In this document: positions 1 through 9,618 of the stretch, one piece after another | Numbering within the stretch: the first letter of the stretch is position 1 | Layout of the letters: every line of letters begins with the position of its first letter | Assembly (NCBI GenBank): GCA_030524425.1 | Contig: JAUNGN010000003.1 | Span: 62,001-126,000, forward strand | Source: Clostridia bacterium | Lineage (GTDB): Bacteria > Bacillota > Clostridia > Lachnospirales > CAG-274 | Direction of reading: 5' to 3' | DNA: 64,000 nucleotides | The notes under the pieces: generated by a model | Databases searched by the model: none | The model's input: the letters and a program-made list of their open reading frames with translations, nothing else | What the model was told of the DNA's origin: nothing | Program-made: the position numbers and the translations under genes

Positions 1-192
1 TAAATTTATGAATTATAAATAAAATCCAGCTTGTGTTTGCTTTTTACAATTATATTATATAGCAATTTTAGAAAAAATGCAAGAAAATTTGAAATATATT
101 TTGAACATATTTTACAAAAAAATATTATTTATATATAATAAAAATTATAATTTTTGTTTTATGTGCTGATTTGAATAAAATTTAATTTGTAC
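1..192. other. AT-rich non-coding stretch upstream of the urease promoter
   Basis: No convincing ORF on either strand. The stretch is very AT-rich with only weak dyads, such as a GCAATTTT/AAAAATGC-like stem near 62-80. It may be the intergenic tail of a gene outside the window or upstream regulatory DNA for urease. I see no specific binding motif. Confidence 0.5.
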
Positions 193-221
193 TTGCGTTT
201 AAAACAAAATTAGTATATACT
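193..221 (+). promoter_or_regulatory. Probable sigmaA promoter of the urease operon
   Basis: TTGCGT (193-198), a 17-bp spacer and TATACT (216-221). The predicted start near 228 lies only about 15 nt before a terminator-like hairpin. Confidence 0.55.
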
Positions 222-242
222 ATCTATATATAAAATAGGTGA

Positions 243-273
243 GGATGCCGTAATGGCATCCTTTTGTCTTTTT
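243..273 (+). terminator. Terminator-like hairpin in the ureA leader (candidate attenuator)
   Basis: A perfect 7-bp stem, GGATGCC (243-249) and GGCATCC (255-261), with loop GTAAT, is followed by TTTTGTCTTTTT. It ends just before the ureA SD and lies downstream of the promoter at 193-221, so polymerases starting there must pass it. It could also terminate an upstream transcript. Confidence 0.6.
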
Positions 274-287
274 ATGGAGGTAATGAT

Positions 288-590
288 ATGAGATTAAATC
301 CAAAGGAACAGGAAAAACTTATGCTTCATCTTGCGGGCAATCTTGCTAAAGAGAGAAGAGGAAGAGGCTTAAAATTAAATTATGTTGAATCGGTTGCATA
401 TATAAGCTCTGAACTTTTAGAGCTGGCAAGGGATGGCAGAACTGTAGCGGAACTAATGCAGTTAGGCGCTAAAATGCTTACTAAGGAAGATGTTATGGAG
501 GGGGTAGCAGACCTTGTACATGAAGTACAGGTAGAGGCAACCTTTCCTGATGGCACAAAGCTTGTAACTGTACATAATCCAATAAAGTAG
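288..590 (+). CDS. ureA: Urease subunit gamma
   Basis: This is the 100-residue gamma subunit of the nickel urease that hydrolyses urea to ammonia and carbamate in the cytoplasm. It begins [17 protein letters not shown] and ends VTVHNPIK, as is typical of UreA over its whole length. The ATG at 288 is preferred because GGAGG (276-280) lies 7 nt upstream; an in-frame start at 264 would sit inside the leader hairpin U-tract. It is the first gene of ureABCEFGD and is followed 11 bp later by ureB. Gamma and beta are separate here, the usual bacterial arrangement rather than the fused Helicobacter type. Confidence 0.97.
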   Translation: MRLNPKEQEKLMLHLAGNLAKERRGRGLKLNYVESVAYISSELLELARDGRTVAELMQLGAKMLTKEDVMEGVADLVHEVQVEATFPDGTKLVTVHNPIK

Positions 591-601
591 GGAGGAATAT
601 T

Positions 602-967
602 ATGAAAATAGGTGAAGTAATTGCTTTAGACAGGGAAATTGAACTAAATAAAGGCAGAAAAAGTGTTGAAATAACGGTTGCCAATATTGGTGACAGACCT
701 GTACAGGTTGGCTCACATTATCATTTTTTTGAAGTAAATAAGCTGTTAAGCTTTGATAGAGATAAGACCTATGGTATGAGGCTTGATATTCCTTCGGGTA
801 CTGCCGTAAGATTTGAGCCTGGTGAAGAAAAGACTGTAGTGTTGGTAGAAATTGCAGGTAAAAAGAGAGTATTTGGTCTTAATAATTTAACCGTAGGCTT
901 CTGTTCTGAGGATACTATAAAAGTGAGTCTTGATAGAGCAATAAAAAAGAGCTTTATAGTTGAATAG
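602..967 (+). CDS. ureB: Urease subunit beta
   Basis: A 121-residue urease beta subunit. It shows the family pattern of [31 protein letters not shown], here split at residues 17-47, then [15 protein letters not shown]. It is a structural subunit of the (UreABC)3 complex and carries no catalytic residues. A GGAGG SD lies 7 nt upstream, and 11-bp spacings on both sides indicate translation from one mRNA with ureA and ureC. Confidence 0.97.
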   Translation: MKIGEVIALDREIELNKGRKSVEITVANIGDRPVQVGSHYHFFEVNKLLSFDRDKTYGMRLDIPSGTAVRFEPGEEKTVVLVEIAGKKRVFGLNNLTVGFCSEDTIKVSLDRAIKKSFIVE

Positions 968-978
968 GGGGTTATGAA

Positions 979-2694
979 ATGGCTAAAATCAGTGGTGAAA
1001 AGTATGCAATGATGTATGGTCCTACTATAGGAGATAAGGTAAGGCTTGCAGATACTAATCTTATTATTGAAGTGGAAAGGGATTATACAGTTTATGGTGA
1101 TGAGGCTAAATTTGGCGGAGGAAAGACATTGAGAGACGGTATGGGACAAAGTGTAAATTCAACATCTGCTGACGGTGATCTTGATCTTGTTATAACAAAT
1201 GCCTTAATTGTAGATTATACCGGTATTTATAAGGCTGATATAGGTATTAAGGGCGGTAAAATTTCGGGTATTGGTCATGCCGGTAATCCTGATATTATGG
1301 AGGGGGTTACGGCAGGAATGACAGTAGGTGCCTCAACTGAGGCGCTGGCCGGAGAAGGGATGATTGTAACAGCAGGCGGTATAGACTCTCATATTCACTT
1401 TATATGTCCTCAGCAGGTAGATTGTGCCTTGTATTCAGGTATAACTACAATGATAGGAGGAGGTACAGGTCCTGCTGACGGTACTAATGCAACTACCTGT
1501 ACACCTGGACCATGGAATATACATCAAATGCTTTTGGCTGCAGAAGAATATCCAATGAATATAGGATTTATGGGCAAGGGTAACTGCGGAAGCAGAGAAC
1601 CTTTGGAAGAGCAGATTGAATCAGGTGCTATGGGACTTAAAATACATGAGGACTGGGGTGCAACACCTGCAGTTATTGACTCTGCTTTAACCGTTGCCGA
1701 TAAATATGATGTACAGGTTGCAATTCATACTGATACGTTAAATGAAGGGGGATGTGTTGAAGATACTATTGAAGCTGTGGGAGGAAGAACTATACATACA
1801 TTCCATACAGAAGGTGCGGGGGGCGGTCATGCTCCTGATATTATTAAAGCTGCAGGTTTTCCTAATATTTTGCCGTCATCCACAAATCCCACCATGCCAT
1901 TTACCGTAAATACAATTGACGAACATCTTGATATGCTTATGGTTTGTCATCACCTTGACAATAAAATACCTGAGGATGTTGCCTTTGCCGATTCAAGAAT
2001 AAGACCCGAAACTATTGCGGCAGAGGATGTACTTCATGATATGGGCATATTTTCAATGATGAGCTCTGATTCACAGGCAATGGGCAGAATTGGTGAAGTA
2101 ATAACAAGGACATGGCAGACGGCTCATAAAATGAAAGAGGAAAGAGGAGCTTTACCGGAGGACAATAATGGCAATGATAATTTCAGAGTAAAGAGATATA
2201 TTGCAAAATATACTATAAATCCGGCAATAACAAATGGAATTGCTGATTATGTAGGTTCAGTTGAAGAAGGAAAATTTGCGGATCTTGTAATTTGGAATCC
2301 TGCCTTCTTTGGTGTAAAGCCTGATATTATTATTAAAGGCGGTATGATTATTGCATCAAAAATGGGTGATGCAAATGCTTCAATACCGACTACTCAGCCG
2401 GTATTATATCAGCCAATGTTTGCTGCTCACGGCAAGGCAAAATATAATACAAGTTTAACTTTTGTTTCAAAGGCAGCTATGGAAAATGGTATAAAAGAAA
2501 AGCTTGGACTTGAAAAGACAGTTGTACCTGTCAGAAATTGCAGAAATATAACTAAAAATAATATGAAGCTAAACAGCTGTGCACCTAAAATAACAGTTGA
2601 CCCTGAAACATATAGGGTAACTGCTGATGGTATGGAAATAACATCAAAGCCCGCTGAAAAGCTTCCGTTGACTCAGATGTACAGCTTATTTTAA
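979..2694 (+). CDS. ureC: Urease subunit alpha (catalytic)
   Basis: A 571-residue amidohydrolase-fold catalytic subunit of normal length. All expected active-site residues can be placed: nickel ligands H138 and H140 (DSHIHF), the carbamylated bridging K221 (GLKIHEDWG), H250, H276 and D364 ([10 protein letters not shown]), and the mobile-flap C323-H324 (MVCHHLD). It should therefore be active once nickel is loaded by UreE/F/G/D. It is third in the operon, and the accessory genes begin 16 bp after its stop. Confidence 0.98.
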   Translation: MAKISGEKYAMMYGPTIGDKVRLADTNLIIEVERDYTVYGDEAKFGGGKTLRDGMGQSVNSTSADGDLDLVITNALIVDYTGIYKADIGIKGGKISGIGHAGNPDIMEGVTAGMTVGASTEALAGEGMIVTAGGIDSHIHFICPQQVDCALYSGITTMIGGGTGPADGTNATTCTPGPWNIHQMLLAAEEYPMNIGFMGKGNCGSREPLEEQIESGAMGLKIHEDWGATPAVIDSALTVADKYDVQVAIHTDTLNEGGCVEDTIEAVGGRTIHTFHTEGAGGGHAPDIIKAAGFPNILPSSTNPTMPFTVNTIDEHLDMLMVCHHLDNKIPEDVAFADSRIRPETIAAEDVLHDMGIFSMMSSDSQAMGRIGEVITRTWQTAHKMKEERGALPEDNNGNDNFRVKRYIAKYTINPAITNGIADYVGSVEEGKFADLVIWNPAFFGVKPDIIIKGGMIIASKMGDANASIPTTQPVLYQPMFAAHGKAKYNTSLTFVSKAAMENGIKEKLGLEKTVVPVRNCRNITKNNMKLNSCAPKITVDPETYRVTADGMEITSKPAEKLPLTQMYSLF

Positions 2695-2709
2695 AGGAGA
2701 AATACAAAT

Positions 2710-3207
2710 ATGTTATGTGAAAAAGTGTTGGGTAATTTAAGGGAAGATAAATATAAGGATATTATTGTAGATTATGTGGATGTTGAATGGTATGAGGCAT
2801 TTAAAAAACTTCATAGGAAAATTACTCACTCAGGCGAAGAAATCGGAATAAGGCTTGATAACGATATTCTTGTAAAAGGTCTTAATCAGGGAGATGTGCT
2901 GTATGCAGATGAAAAAAAGGCTGTAGCAGTAAATATTCCTGAATGTGAAGTAATTACAGTAAATGTTGAGGACTGCTGTCTTATACCTAAGGTTTGCTAT
3001 GAAATAGGCAACAGACATGCTGCGTTGTTTTATGGAGATAATGAAATGGAATTTATTACACCCTATAATCAGCCTATGTTTGAAATGCTTAACAAAATAC
3101 ACATGCATAAGGAAGGAATATGTTTCAGAGTTACAGCAGAAAAGAAAATATTAAAGCTGAATTTTGATAAGGCTGTTTCATCTGCAATAAATAATCATAC
3201 ACATTGA
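2710..3207 (+). CDS. ureE: Urease accessory protein UreE (nickel metallochaperone)
   Basis: A 165-residue UreE delivering nickel to the UreG/UreF/UreD complex. The N-terminal substrate-binding-like half and the C-terminal metal-binding half with a GNRHAALFYGDNEMEF-type core are recognisable. The C-terminal tail is short, ending NNHTH rather than the long poly-His tail of some enterobacterial UreE, so nickel storage capacity is probably low. It sits between ureC and ureF. Confidence 0.92.
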   Translation: MLCEKVLGNLREDKYKDIIVDYVDVEWYEAFKKLHRKITHSGEEIGIRLDNDILVKGLNQGDVLYADEKKAVAVNIPECEVITVNVEDCCLIPKVCYEIGNRHAALFYGDNEMEFITPYNQPMFEMLNKIHMHKEGICFRVTAEKKILKLNFDKAVSSAINNHTH

Positions 3208-3216
3208 GGATGTATT

Positions 3217-3894
3217 ATGAATAATAATTTTTTACTTCTGCAAATTAATGATGCTTTATTTCCAATAGGGGGATATTCCCATTCCTATGGACTTGAAACT
3301 TATATACAAAAGGATGTTTTTAAAGATGAAAAGGATATAAGGGAATATATAAGCAACAGACTTAAATACGGAATAGCAAATACAGAGCTTTTAGGATCTA
3401 AGCTTTCTTATGAAAGAGCTGATAATATGTCAGCTCTTGCTGAACTTGATAATATTCTGACTGCATCAAAAATGCCAAAGGAAACAAGATTTGCCTCTGT
3501 TAAATTAGGTTCAAGATTTATAAAAACCCTGGAAAAGTGCAGGCTTAAACTAAATAAAAATTATTTTGATGAGTATGCTGCCCTTAAATATACAAATAAG
3601 CATCATTGTATTGCCTATGGAGTAGTTTGCAGAGCTGCTGATATTGATATTAAACAGGCACTAAGCACATATTTGTATTCTCAATGCTCAGCTATGATTA
3701 CAAATTGTGTTAAGACTGTTCCGTTAAGTCAAAGTGCGGGGCAAAAAATGTTGTATGACAGCTTTGAACTAATGAAAAATATAATTGATGATGTATTAAT
3801 TATGGATGAGGGGGAGCTGTGTTCATCGGCACCTGCATTTGATATAAGATGTATGGAACATGAAAAACTTTATTCAAGACTTTATATGTCATAA
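3217..3894 (+). CDS. ureF: Urease accessory protein UreF
   Basis: A 225-residue all-helical UreF, the factor that bridges UreG and UreD during urease maturation. The N-terminus (LLQINDALFPIGGYSHSYGLE) is the characteristic family signature and the C-terminal CSSAPAFDIRCMEHEKL stretch is conserved. It starts 9 bp after ureE and is followed 12 bp later by ureG. Confidence 0.95.
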   Translation: MNNNFLLLQINDALFPIGGYSHSYGLETYIQKDVFKDEKDIREYISNRLKYGIANTELLGSKLSYERADNMSALAELDNILTASKMPKETRFASVKLGSRFIKTLEKCRLKLNKNYFDEYAALKYTNKHHCIAYGVVCRAADIDIKQALSTYLYSQCSAMITNCVKTVPLSQSAGQKMLYDSFELMKNIIDDVLIMDEGELCSSAPAFDIRCMEHEKLYSRLYMS

Positions 3895-3906
3895 AAGGAG
3901 TATTAT

Positions 3907-4518
3907 ATGAGTTATGTTAAAATAGGTGTTGCAGGACCTGTAGGTTCAGGTAAAACTGCATTAATTGAAATACTTACAAGAAAGCTTTCATCCGTGTACA
4001 GTATCGGAGTAATTACGAATGATATTTATACTAAGGAGGATGCGGAATTTTTATGCAAAAACAGCGTATTGCCAAAGGAGAGAATAATTGGTGTTGAAAC
4101 AGGCGGATGTCCTCATACGGCAATAAGAGAGGACGCTTCAATGAATTTAGAGGCTGTTGATGAATTAACAGGCAGGTTTCCTGATATTGAGCTTATGTTT
4201 ATTGAAAGCGGAGGAGACAATCTTTCTGCAACTTTTTCACCTGAACTGGTTGAGGCAACTATATTTGTTATTGATGTGGCCGAAGGTGATAAAATACCGA
4301 GAAAAGGAGGACCGGGTATAACAAGAAGTGATTTGCTTGTAATAAACAAAATAGACCTTGCTCCTTATGTAGGTGCTGACCTTTCAATAATGGAAAGAGA
4401 CAGCAAAAAAATGAGAGGTGACAGACCTTTTGTATTTACTGATATAAGGAATGATAAGGGCGTTGATTTTATTGTAAAATGGATAAAAGAGAATGTATTG
4501 CTTGAAGGTATGAAATAA
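3907..4518 (+). CDS. ureG: Urease accessory GTPase UreG
   Basis: A 203-residue SIMIBI-class GTPase coupling GTP hydrolysis to nickel insertion. Visible motifs are the P-loop [11 protein letters not shown] (residues 10-20), the nickel-binding CPH motif in [28 protein letters not shown], and the [13 protein letters not shown] specificity loop. Length is normal. ureD starts 1 nt after its stop. Confidence 0.97.
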   Translation: MSYVKIGVAGPVGSGKTALIEILTRKLSSVYSIGVITNDIYTKEDAEFLCKNSVLPKERIIGVETGGCPHTAIREDASMNLEAVDELTGRFPDIELMFIESGGDNLSATFSPELVEATIFVIDVAEGDKIPRKGGPGITRSDLLVINKIDLAPYVGADLSIMERDSKKMRGDRPFVFTDIRNDKGVDFIVKWIKENVLLEGMK

Positions 4519-4519
4519 T

Positions 4520-5314
4520 ATGGAAAACAGATACGGAAGAACTTCCGAACTTAATGTTGAAATAAGTAAGAAGGATAACAAAACTATTTTAAGCGACGCA
4601 TATTTTACACCGCCATTTAAAATTATGAAGCCTTTTTATGAAAATGATTTAATGCGTATACTGCAAATGTCAGCTTCTCCCGGTGTTATGGAGGGTGATT
4701 GTCAGACAATTAATATTAATGTTAAGGAAAATTCCAAAGCTGAAATTTATTCACAATCTTATGAAAAAATACATAAAATGGATAAAGGGGATGCGAAGAG
4801 AAACATTAATATAAATGTAGCGGATAATTGTTTTTTTGTATACAATCCTTTGCCTGCAATACCATATGCAGGATCTGCCTTTAATAATGAAATAAATGTT
4901 AACTTATCAGATTCTACATCTGTCTTTGTATATAGTGATATACTTACAGGGGGCAGAATAGCTTGCGGAGAATGCTTTAAATACAGATATTACAATTCAC
5001 TGGTTTGTATTTATGAAAACAATAATATGGAGTACAGAGATAATACACGTTATGCCCCTCATAAAATGAATATGCAGGGTATTGGTCTATATGAGGGATT
5101 TACTCATTTGCTTAGTATGGTTATTTGTAATGTTAATATGGATAAAAACATATATGATATTTTTAAAAAATATATTTATCCTTTTGGAATAACAAAGACC
5201 GATAGAGAATATACAGTCATAAGGGTTTTAGGAAAATCCTCTCAGGAGCTGGAAATGCTTTCTGATGAGGTAAAGAAAAAGGCGTATAATAACTATATAT
5301 ATAAAAATGAATAA
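4520..5314 (+). CDS. ureD: Urease accessory protein UreD
   Basis: A 264-residue UreD (UreH) scaffold that docks on apo-urease. Recognisable elements are MSASPGVMEGD, the YSQSYEKIHKM region and NPLPAIPYAGSAF. It is the last gene of the ure operon. No terminator separates it from the following consensus promoter, so ure transcripts may end only at the urt leader hairpin (5441-5489). Confidence 0.92.
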   Translation: MENRYGRTSELNVEISKKDNKTILSDAYFTPPFKIMKPFYENDLMRILQMSASPGVMEGDCQTININVKENSKAEIYSQSYEKIHKMDKGDAKRNININVADNCFFVYNPLPAIPYAGSAFNNEINVNLSDSTSVFVYSDILTGGRIACGECFKYRYYNSLVCIYENNNMEYRDNTRYAPHKMNMQGIGLYEGFTHLLSMVICNVNMDKNIYDIFKKYIYPFGITKTDREYTVIRVLGKSSQELEMLSDEVKKKAYNNYIYKNE

Positions 5315-5341
5315 TTTAATTAAAAAACTTGCAAAAAATGG

Positions 5342-5370
5342 TTGACAAACAATTGAAAACTTGCTATAAT
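5342..5370 (+). promoter_or_regulatory. Consensus sigmaA promoter of the urt operon
   Basis: A perfect TTGACA (5342-5347), 17-bp spacer, and TATAAT (5365-5370). The predicted start is near 5377. The resulting leader of about 130 nt contains AAATATTT/AAATATTT and TATTGA/TTAATA dyads and then a strong terminator before urtA. Confidence 0.85.
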
Positions 5371-5440
5371 CTCACCATAGTCTTAAATATTTGAAGGAAA
5401 AATGAAATATTTATGCACTATTGATAATTGTTAATAAACA

Positions 5441-5494
5441 AAGGTGTTTAGAATGTATCTTTTAAAGATATACTCTAAACACCTTTTTTATTTT
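5441..5494 (+). terminator. Strong intrinsic terminator in the urtA leader (candidate attenuator)
   Basis: AAGGTGTTTAGA (5441-5452) pairs with TCTAAACACCTT (5474-5485), and the stem continues inward to about 20 bp with one A-C mismatch. A U-tract follows. It lies between a perfect promoter and urtA, so the operon needs read-through or antitermination. It may also end the ure transcript. Confidence 0.85.
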
Positions 5495-5510
5495 AAAGGA
5501 GGAATAAAAA

Positions 5511-6764
5511 ATGAAGAGTAAATTATTAAAAAAATTAGCTTTATTGGCAGCAGGAACTATAATGGCAGGTTCAATGACAGCATGCGGCGGTAATTCCGCA
5601 ACAAATGAGGGCGGCGAAGCTTCGGCTGATGGTGAAACGGTTAAGGTTGGTTTATTGCATTCCTTATCAGGAACTATGGCTATTTCCGAAACATCTGTAA
5701 GAGATGCGGAACTTTTGGCTATTGATGAAATTAATGCAGCAGGTGGCGTATTAGGCAAGAAAATTGAGCCTATTGAGGAGGATGGAGCATCAGAGCCTTC
5801 TAAGTTTGCTGAAAAGGCACAAAAGCTTATTCAGGATGATGAGGTTGCCGCAATATTTGGCTGTTGGACATCAGCATCCAGAAAAGCAGTTAAACCTGTT
5901 GTTGAAGGCAATAATGCTTTATTATGGTATCCTGTTCAGTATGAAGGTATGGAATCTTCACCTAATATTATGTACATGGGTGCTGCACCAAACCAGCAGG
6001 CTGTACCGGCAATTGAGTACTGTGCCAATGATATGGGATATAAAACATTCTATTTATTAGGTTCTGACTATGTATTCCCGCAAACGGCAAATATGATTGC
6101 AAAGGCACAGATTGGTGCATTAGGTCTTGAAACAGTTGCTGAACAGTATGTTCCTATGGGTCATACAGATTTCCAGACAATAATTGCAGATATTAAATCC
6201 AAGCAGCCTGATGTTGTAATAAATACATTAAACGGTGACTCAAATGTAGCTTTCTTCAAGCAGTTAGCCGATGCCGGTGTTACATCAAATGATGTAATGA
6301 CAATGTCATTTTCTATTGCAGAGGAAGAGGTAAATTCAATAGGTGCCGACCTATTGGATGGTCATTTAGTTGCATGGAACTATTATATGACTACTGATAC
6401 TCCTGAAAATGAAAAGTTTACAGCAGCTTATAAGGCTAAGTTTGGTGATGACAGAGTTACATCTGACCCTGTTGAAGCTGCATATATTGGTGTTTACTTA
6501 TGGAAGGCTGCTTGTGAAAAGGCAGGAAGCTTTGATGTGGATGCAGTTAAGGCAGCTGCAGGAGGTACTGAATTTCAGGCACCTGAGGGCAAGGTTGCTG
6601 TAAATGCTGAAAATCAGCATATTTCTAAGACAGTAAGAATTGGTAAGATTTCTGCTGATGGTACTATTAACGAGGTTAAGGCAACAGATTCTCCTGTTGA
6701 GCCTGATCCATATTTAACTACTTATGACTGGGCTGTTGATGCAGGCTTAAAGCCATTAGAGTAA
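5511..6764 (+). CDS. urtA: Urea ABC transporter substrate-binding lipoprotein
   Basis: A 417-residue periplasmic-binding-protein type I (Leu/Ile/Val-type) protein. It has a lipoprotein signal peptide ending GSMTAC, with the lipobox Cys near residue 25. The mature part ([45 protein letters not shown]) is typical of UrtA. It should capture extracellular urea and deliver it to UrtBC. It has a strong AAAGGAGG SD. Position immediately after urease supports urea rather than a branched-chain amino acid as ligand. Confidence 0.93.
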   Translation: MKSKLLKKLALLAAGTIMAGSMTACGGNSATNEGGEASADGETVKVGLLHSLSGTMAISETSVRDAELLAIDEINAAGGVLGKKIEPIEEDGASEPSKFAEKAQKLIQDDEVAAIFGCWTSASRKAVKPVVEGNNALLWYPVQYEGMESSPNIMYMGAAPNQQAVPAIEYCANDMGYKTFYLLGSDYVFPQTANMIAKAQIGALGLETVAEQYVPMGHTDFQTIIADIKSKQPDVVINTLNGDSNVAFFKQLADAGVTSNDVMTMSFSIAEEEVNSIGADLLDGHLVAWNYYMTTDTPENEKFTAAYKAKFGDDRVTSDPVEAAYIGVYLWKAACEKAGSFDVDAVKAAAGGTEFQAPEGKVAVNAENQHISKTVRIGKISADGTINEVKATDSPVEPDPYLTTYDWAVDAGLKPLE

Positions 6765-6795
6765 TTTATAACTAATTGTTAATTAAGTATATTTC

Positions 6796-6829
6796 TACAG
6801 GCGGAAATAATCCTCCGCCTGTATATTTT
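6796..6829 (+). terminator. Intercistronic stem-loop between urtA and urtB
   Basis: A 10-bp perfect stem, TACAGGCGGA (6796-6805) and TCCGCCTGTA (6814-6823), is followed by TATTTTTG. This is typical after a binding-protein gene: it either stabilises the urtA mRNA 3' end or partly terminates, giving more binding protein than permease. Confidence 0.7.
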
Positions 6830-6862
6830 TGTACAATTATATTTACAGGGAGGGAAATAGAT

Positions 6863-7762
6863 ATGGATATAGCTACAATGATATTTAATGGCATAAGCAC
6901 ATCATCTATTTTATTGCTTACTGCATTGGGACTTGCAATTACATTTGGTCTTATGCGTGTAATCAATATGGCGCATGGTGAGTTTATAATGATTGGTGCA
7001 TATACAACATATTTAGTTCAGGAGGTTTTCAGTAAAAATCTTCCTGAATCTGTATTTGACTTATATTATATAATTTCATTATTTATGTCTTTTATAGTTG
7101 CATTTTTTATTGGTGTAGTTTTGGAGAGGCTTGTAATATCAAGATTATATGGCAGAGAAATTGACAGTCTTCTTGCAACATGGGGAGTTTCTCTTGTTCT
7201 GCAGCAGGCAGCACGTTCAATATTCGGTGCTCAGCCTGTTAATGTAAAAGCTCCGGGTTTCCTCCAGGGAAGCATAGGAGGTACATCAAGCTTTTCATAT
7301 GTAAGATTGTTTATTATTATTGTTATGGTCATTTGTCTTACGGGAATATGGGTGCTTATGTACAGAACTGATTTCGGAGCAAAAATGCGTGCGACAATGC
7401 AGAACAGGAGTATGGCACAATGTCTTGGTATAAATACAAAGATAATGGATTGCATTACATTTGGAATAGGTTCCGGACTTGCGGGTATTGCGGGCTGTTC
7501 AATTTCATTATTATTCTCCATTGATTCCACATTGGGAACTAAATACATTGTTGATACATTTATGGTAGTTGTACTTGGCGGTGTAGGCAAGTTAATAGGC
7601 ACGTTTACAGGTGCAGGTATTATAGGTTTGTCAAATGTGACACTTGAAACATTAACATCTGCGTCTATAGCTAAGTTCCTTGTACTTATTTTGGTTATTA
7701 TATTCTTGCAGTGGAAACCTCAGGGACTTTTTGCTATTAAGAGCAGGTCACTTGATGAATAA
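6863..7762 (+). CDS. urtB: Urea ABC transporter permease UrtB
   Basis: A 299-residue multi-spanning inner-membrane permease of the LivH type. It contains GLAITFGLMRVINMAHGEFIMIGAY near the N-terminus and the VLGGVGKLIGTFTGAGIIG loop near residue 235. The start at 6863 is chosen because CAGGGAGGG lies directly upstream; the longer in-frame reading from 6776 would overlap the intercistronic hairpin. It lacks the long N-terminal extracytoplasmic domain found in some UrtB proteins. Confidence 0.93.
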   Translation: MDIATMIFNGISTSSILLLTALGLAITFGLMRVINMAHGEFIMIGAYTTYLVQEVFSKNLPESVFDLYYIISLFMSFIVAFFIGVVLERLVISRLYGREIDSLLATWGVSLVLQQAARSIFGAQPVNVKAPGFLQGSIGGTSSFSYVRLFIIIVMVICLTGIWVLMYRTDFGAKMRATMQNRSMAQCLGINTKIMDCITFGIGSGLAGIAGCSISLLFSIDSTLGTKYIVDTFMVVVLGGVGKLIGTFTGAGIIGLSNVTLETLTSASIAKFLVLILVIIFLQWKPQGLFAIKSRSLDE

Positions 7763-7774
7763 GGAGGTGCTGTT

Positions 7775-8845
7775 ATGAGCTTTATTAAAAAAAATTCTAA
7801 GAATATAGTTTTTACTATTATAGTTATTTTATTAGCTTTAGTTCCTCTCTTTACTGACATTGGTTTGCTTAAGTCCTCAAGTATTGTAAGATACGGCAGA
7901 TATATAACCTTTGCCATTGTGGCAATAGGTCTTGATATGATATGGGGTTATACAGGTATACTAAGCTTAGGTCATGGAATATATTTTTGTCTTGGCGGAT
8001 ACGGTATGGCAATGTACCTGCTTATGCAGAAAACAGGGGGAAAAATTACCGACTTTATGCAAAGGGGAGGATTTACTGATTTGCCTTGGTTTTGGAAACC
8101 GTTTTTAAATCTGCCTCTATCCCTTATATTAATTGTAATCGTTCCAAGCCTTCTTGCAATGATTATTGGTTACTTTACATTTAAAAACAGAGTAAGAGGC
8201 GTATATTTTTCTATAATTTCTCAGGCTTTGACATGGGCTATGTATACTTTATTTAACGGCTTGCAGCCTTATACAAATGGCACAAATGGTATTACAGGCA
8301 TAGATACAATTATCGGCTCATATTATGATCAGACAAATATTAGGATTTTATTTTATGCAGCCCTGACAGCTTTGGTTCTGGTTTATGCTTTATCAACATT
8401 TTTATTGGGAACAAAGTTTGGTAAAATACTTATTGCCATAAGAGATGGTGAAAACAGAACATATTTTTCGGGTTATTGTGTAAGTAAATTTAAAACTGTT
8501 GTTTACGTATTATCAGCATTATTTGCAGCAGTGGCAGGTGCAATTTATGTAAACTTAAATAACTCAATTTCTACTTCGGAAATGACAATTACTTTTTCGG
8601 TTTCTATGGTAATATGGGTAGCTGTTGGAGGAAGAGGTTCTCTTATTGGTGCTGTAATAGGAGCTTTATTGGTTTCTGCTTGTGAGTTTAGTGTAAGCTC
8701 TGCATTTCCGGATATATGGCAGTATATAATCGGAATATTCTTTACTGTAGTTATTTTATTCTTCAGGAGGGGTATTGTAGGCTTTGTAAGTGATATATTT
8801 GAAAAGGTCACTGTTAAGAAAAATAAGGAAGGAAGTGTTGCATAA
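7775..8845 (+). CDS. urtC: Urea ABC transporter permease UrtC
   Basis: A 356-residue LivM-type permease, the partner of UrtB. It shows GRYITFAIVAIGLDMIWGYTGILSLGHGIYFCLGGYGMA (residues 41-79, given here in family terms as the GxLSLGH motif) and the C-terminal VAVGGRGSLIGAVIGA loop. It follows urtB by 12 bp. Its stop overlaps the urtD start by 1 nt, indicating translational coupling. Confidence 0.93.
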   Translation: MSFIKKNSKNIVFTIIVILLALVPLFTDIGLLKSSSIVRYGRYITFAIVAIGLDMIWGYTGILSLGHGIYFCLGGYGMAMYLLMQKTGGKITDFMQRGGFTDLPWFWKPFLNLPLSLILIVIVPSLLAMIIGYFTFKNRVRGVYFSIISQALTWAMYTLFNGLQPYTNGTNGITGIDTIIGSYYDQTNIRILFYAALTALVLVYALSTFLLGTKFGKILIAIRDGENRTYFSGYCVSKFKTVVYVLSALFAAVAGAIYVNLNNSISTSEMTITFSVSMVIWVAVGGRGSLIGAVIGALLVSACEFSVSSAFPDIWQYIIGIFFTVVILFFRRGIVGFVSDIFEKVTVKKNKEGSVA

Positions 8846-9618
8846 TGTCTGACAGAACTATTATACAGCTTGATAAAATTTCTGTTTCCTTTGATGGTTT
8901 TAAGGCATTGACTGATGTTGATATAAATGTTAATGAAAATACAATACATTTCTTTATTGGTCCTAATGGTGCAGGTAAAACAACATTATTGGATATTATT
9001 TGCGGCAAGACTAAGCCGACTGCGGGAAAGGTTATGTATTATCCGCCAAGTGGCAGCGACATACAGCTTACAGGTATGAAGGAATATAAAATTGTTGGAC
9101 TTGGCATAGGAAGAAAATTTCAAGTGCCTTCAGTGTTTACTAATCTTACGGTACAGGATAATATGGAGCTTTCGCTTAAAAACGGCAGAAAGGTTTTAGA
9201 GTCTGTTTTTTCAAAAGCAAGAAGAGAAGAACTTGAAAGAATTGATGAAATTCTTGATATGATAGATTTAAAGGATAAAAAGAATATTTTGGCTAAAAAT
9301 CTTGCCCATGGTCAAAAGCAATGGCTTGAGATTGGTATGCTTTTGGTTCAGAATCCACAGGTTATTATGCTTGATGAGCCTGTAGCAGGCATGGGTAAGC
9401 CAGAAACATTTAAAACAGGAGAAATACTTAAGAAAATAAAAAAAGACTGTACGGTTATTGTTGTAGAGCATGATATGGAATTTGTTAAACTTTATGCAGA
9501 TATGGTTACTGTAATGCATGAGGGTAAGGTGCTTATGGAGGGAGATATTGATACAATATTAAATGATGAAACTGTACAAAAGGTATATCTTGGAAGAGGC
9601 GGTGAAAGAAATGCTTAA
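8845..9618 (+). CDS. urtD: Urea ABC transporter ATP-binding protein UrtD
   Basis: A 257-residue LivG-type ATPase. Walker A is GPNGAGKTTLLD. The signature region is degenerate (NLAHGQKQWLEIGMLL in place of LSGGQ), as is normal for UrtD. Walker B is VIMLDEPVAGMGKPE. It pairs with UrtE to drive urea import. Its last 8 nt overlap the start of urtE. Confidence 0.94.
   Translation: MSDRTIIQLDKISVSFDGFKALTDVDINVNENTIHFFIGPNGAGKTTLLDIICGKTKPTAGKVMYYPPSGSDIQLTGMKEYKIVGLGIGRKFQVPSVFTNLTVQDNMELSLKNGRKVLESVFSKARREELERIDEILDMIDLKDKKNILAKNLAHGQKQWLEIGMLLVQNPQVIMLDEPVAGMGKPETFKTGEILKKIKKDCTVIVVEHDMEFVKLYADMVTVMHEGKVLMEGDIDTILNDETVQKVYLGRGGERNA

Noticed and set aside
264-287. Upstream in-frame start for ureA
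   Set aside because: It lies in the U-tract of the leader hairpin, has no SD, and family UreA starts MRLNPKE.
5377-5440. ANTAR-type two-hairpin antiterminator in the urt leader
   Set aside because: The only 6-nt loop (TAATTG) lacks the A1 and G4 residues and the first stem has a 12-nt loop.
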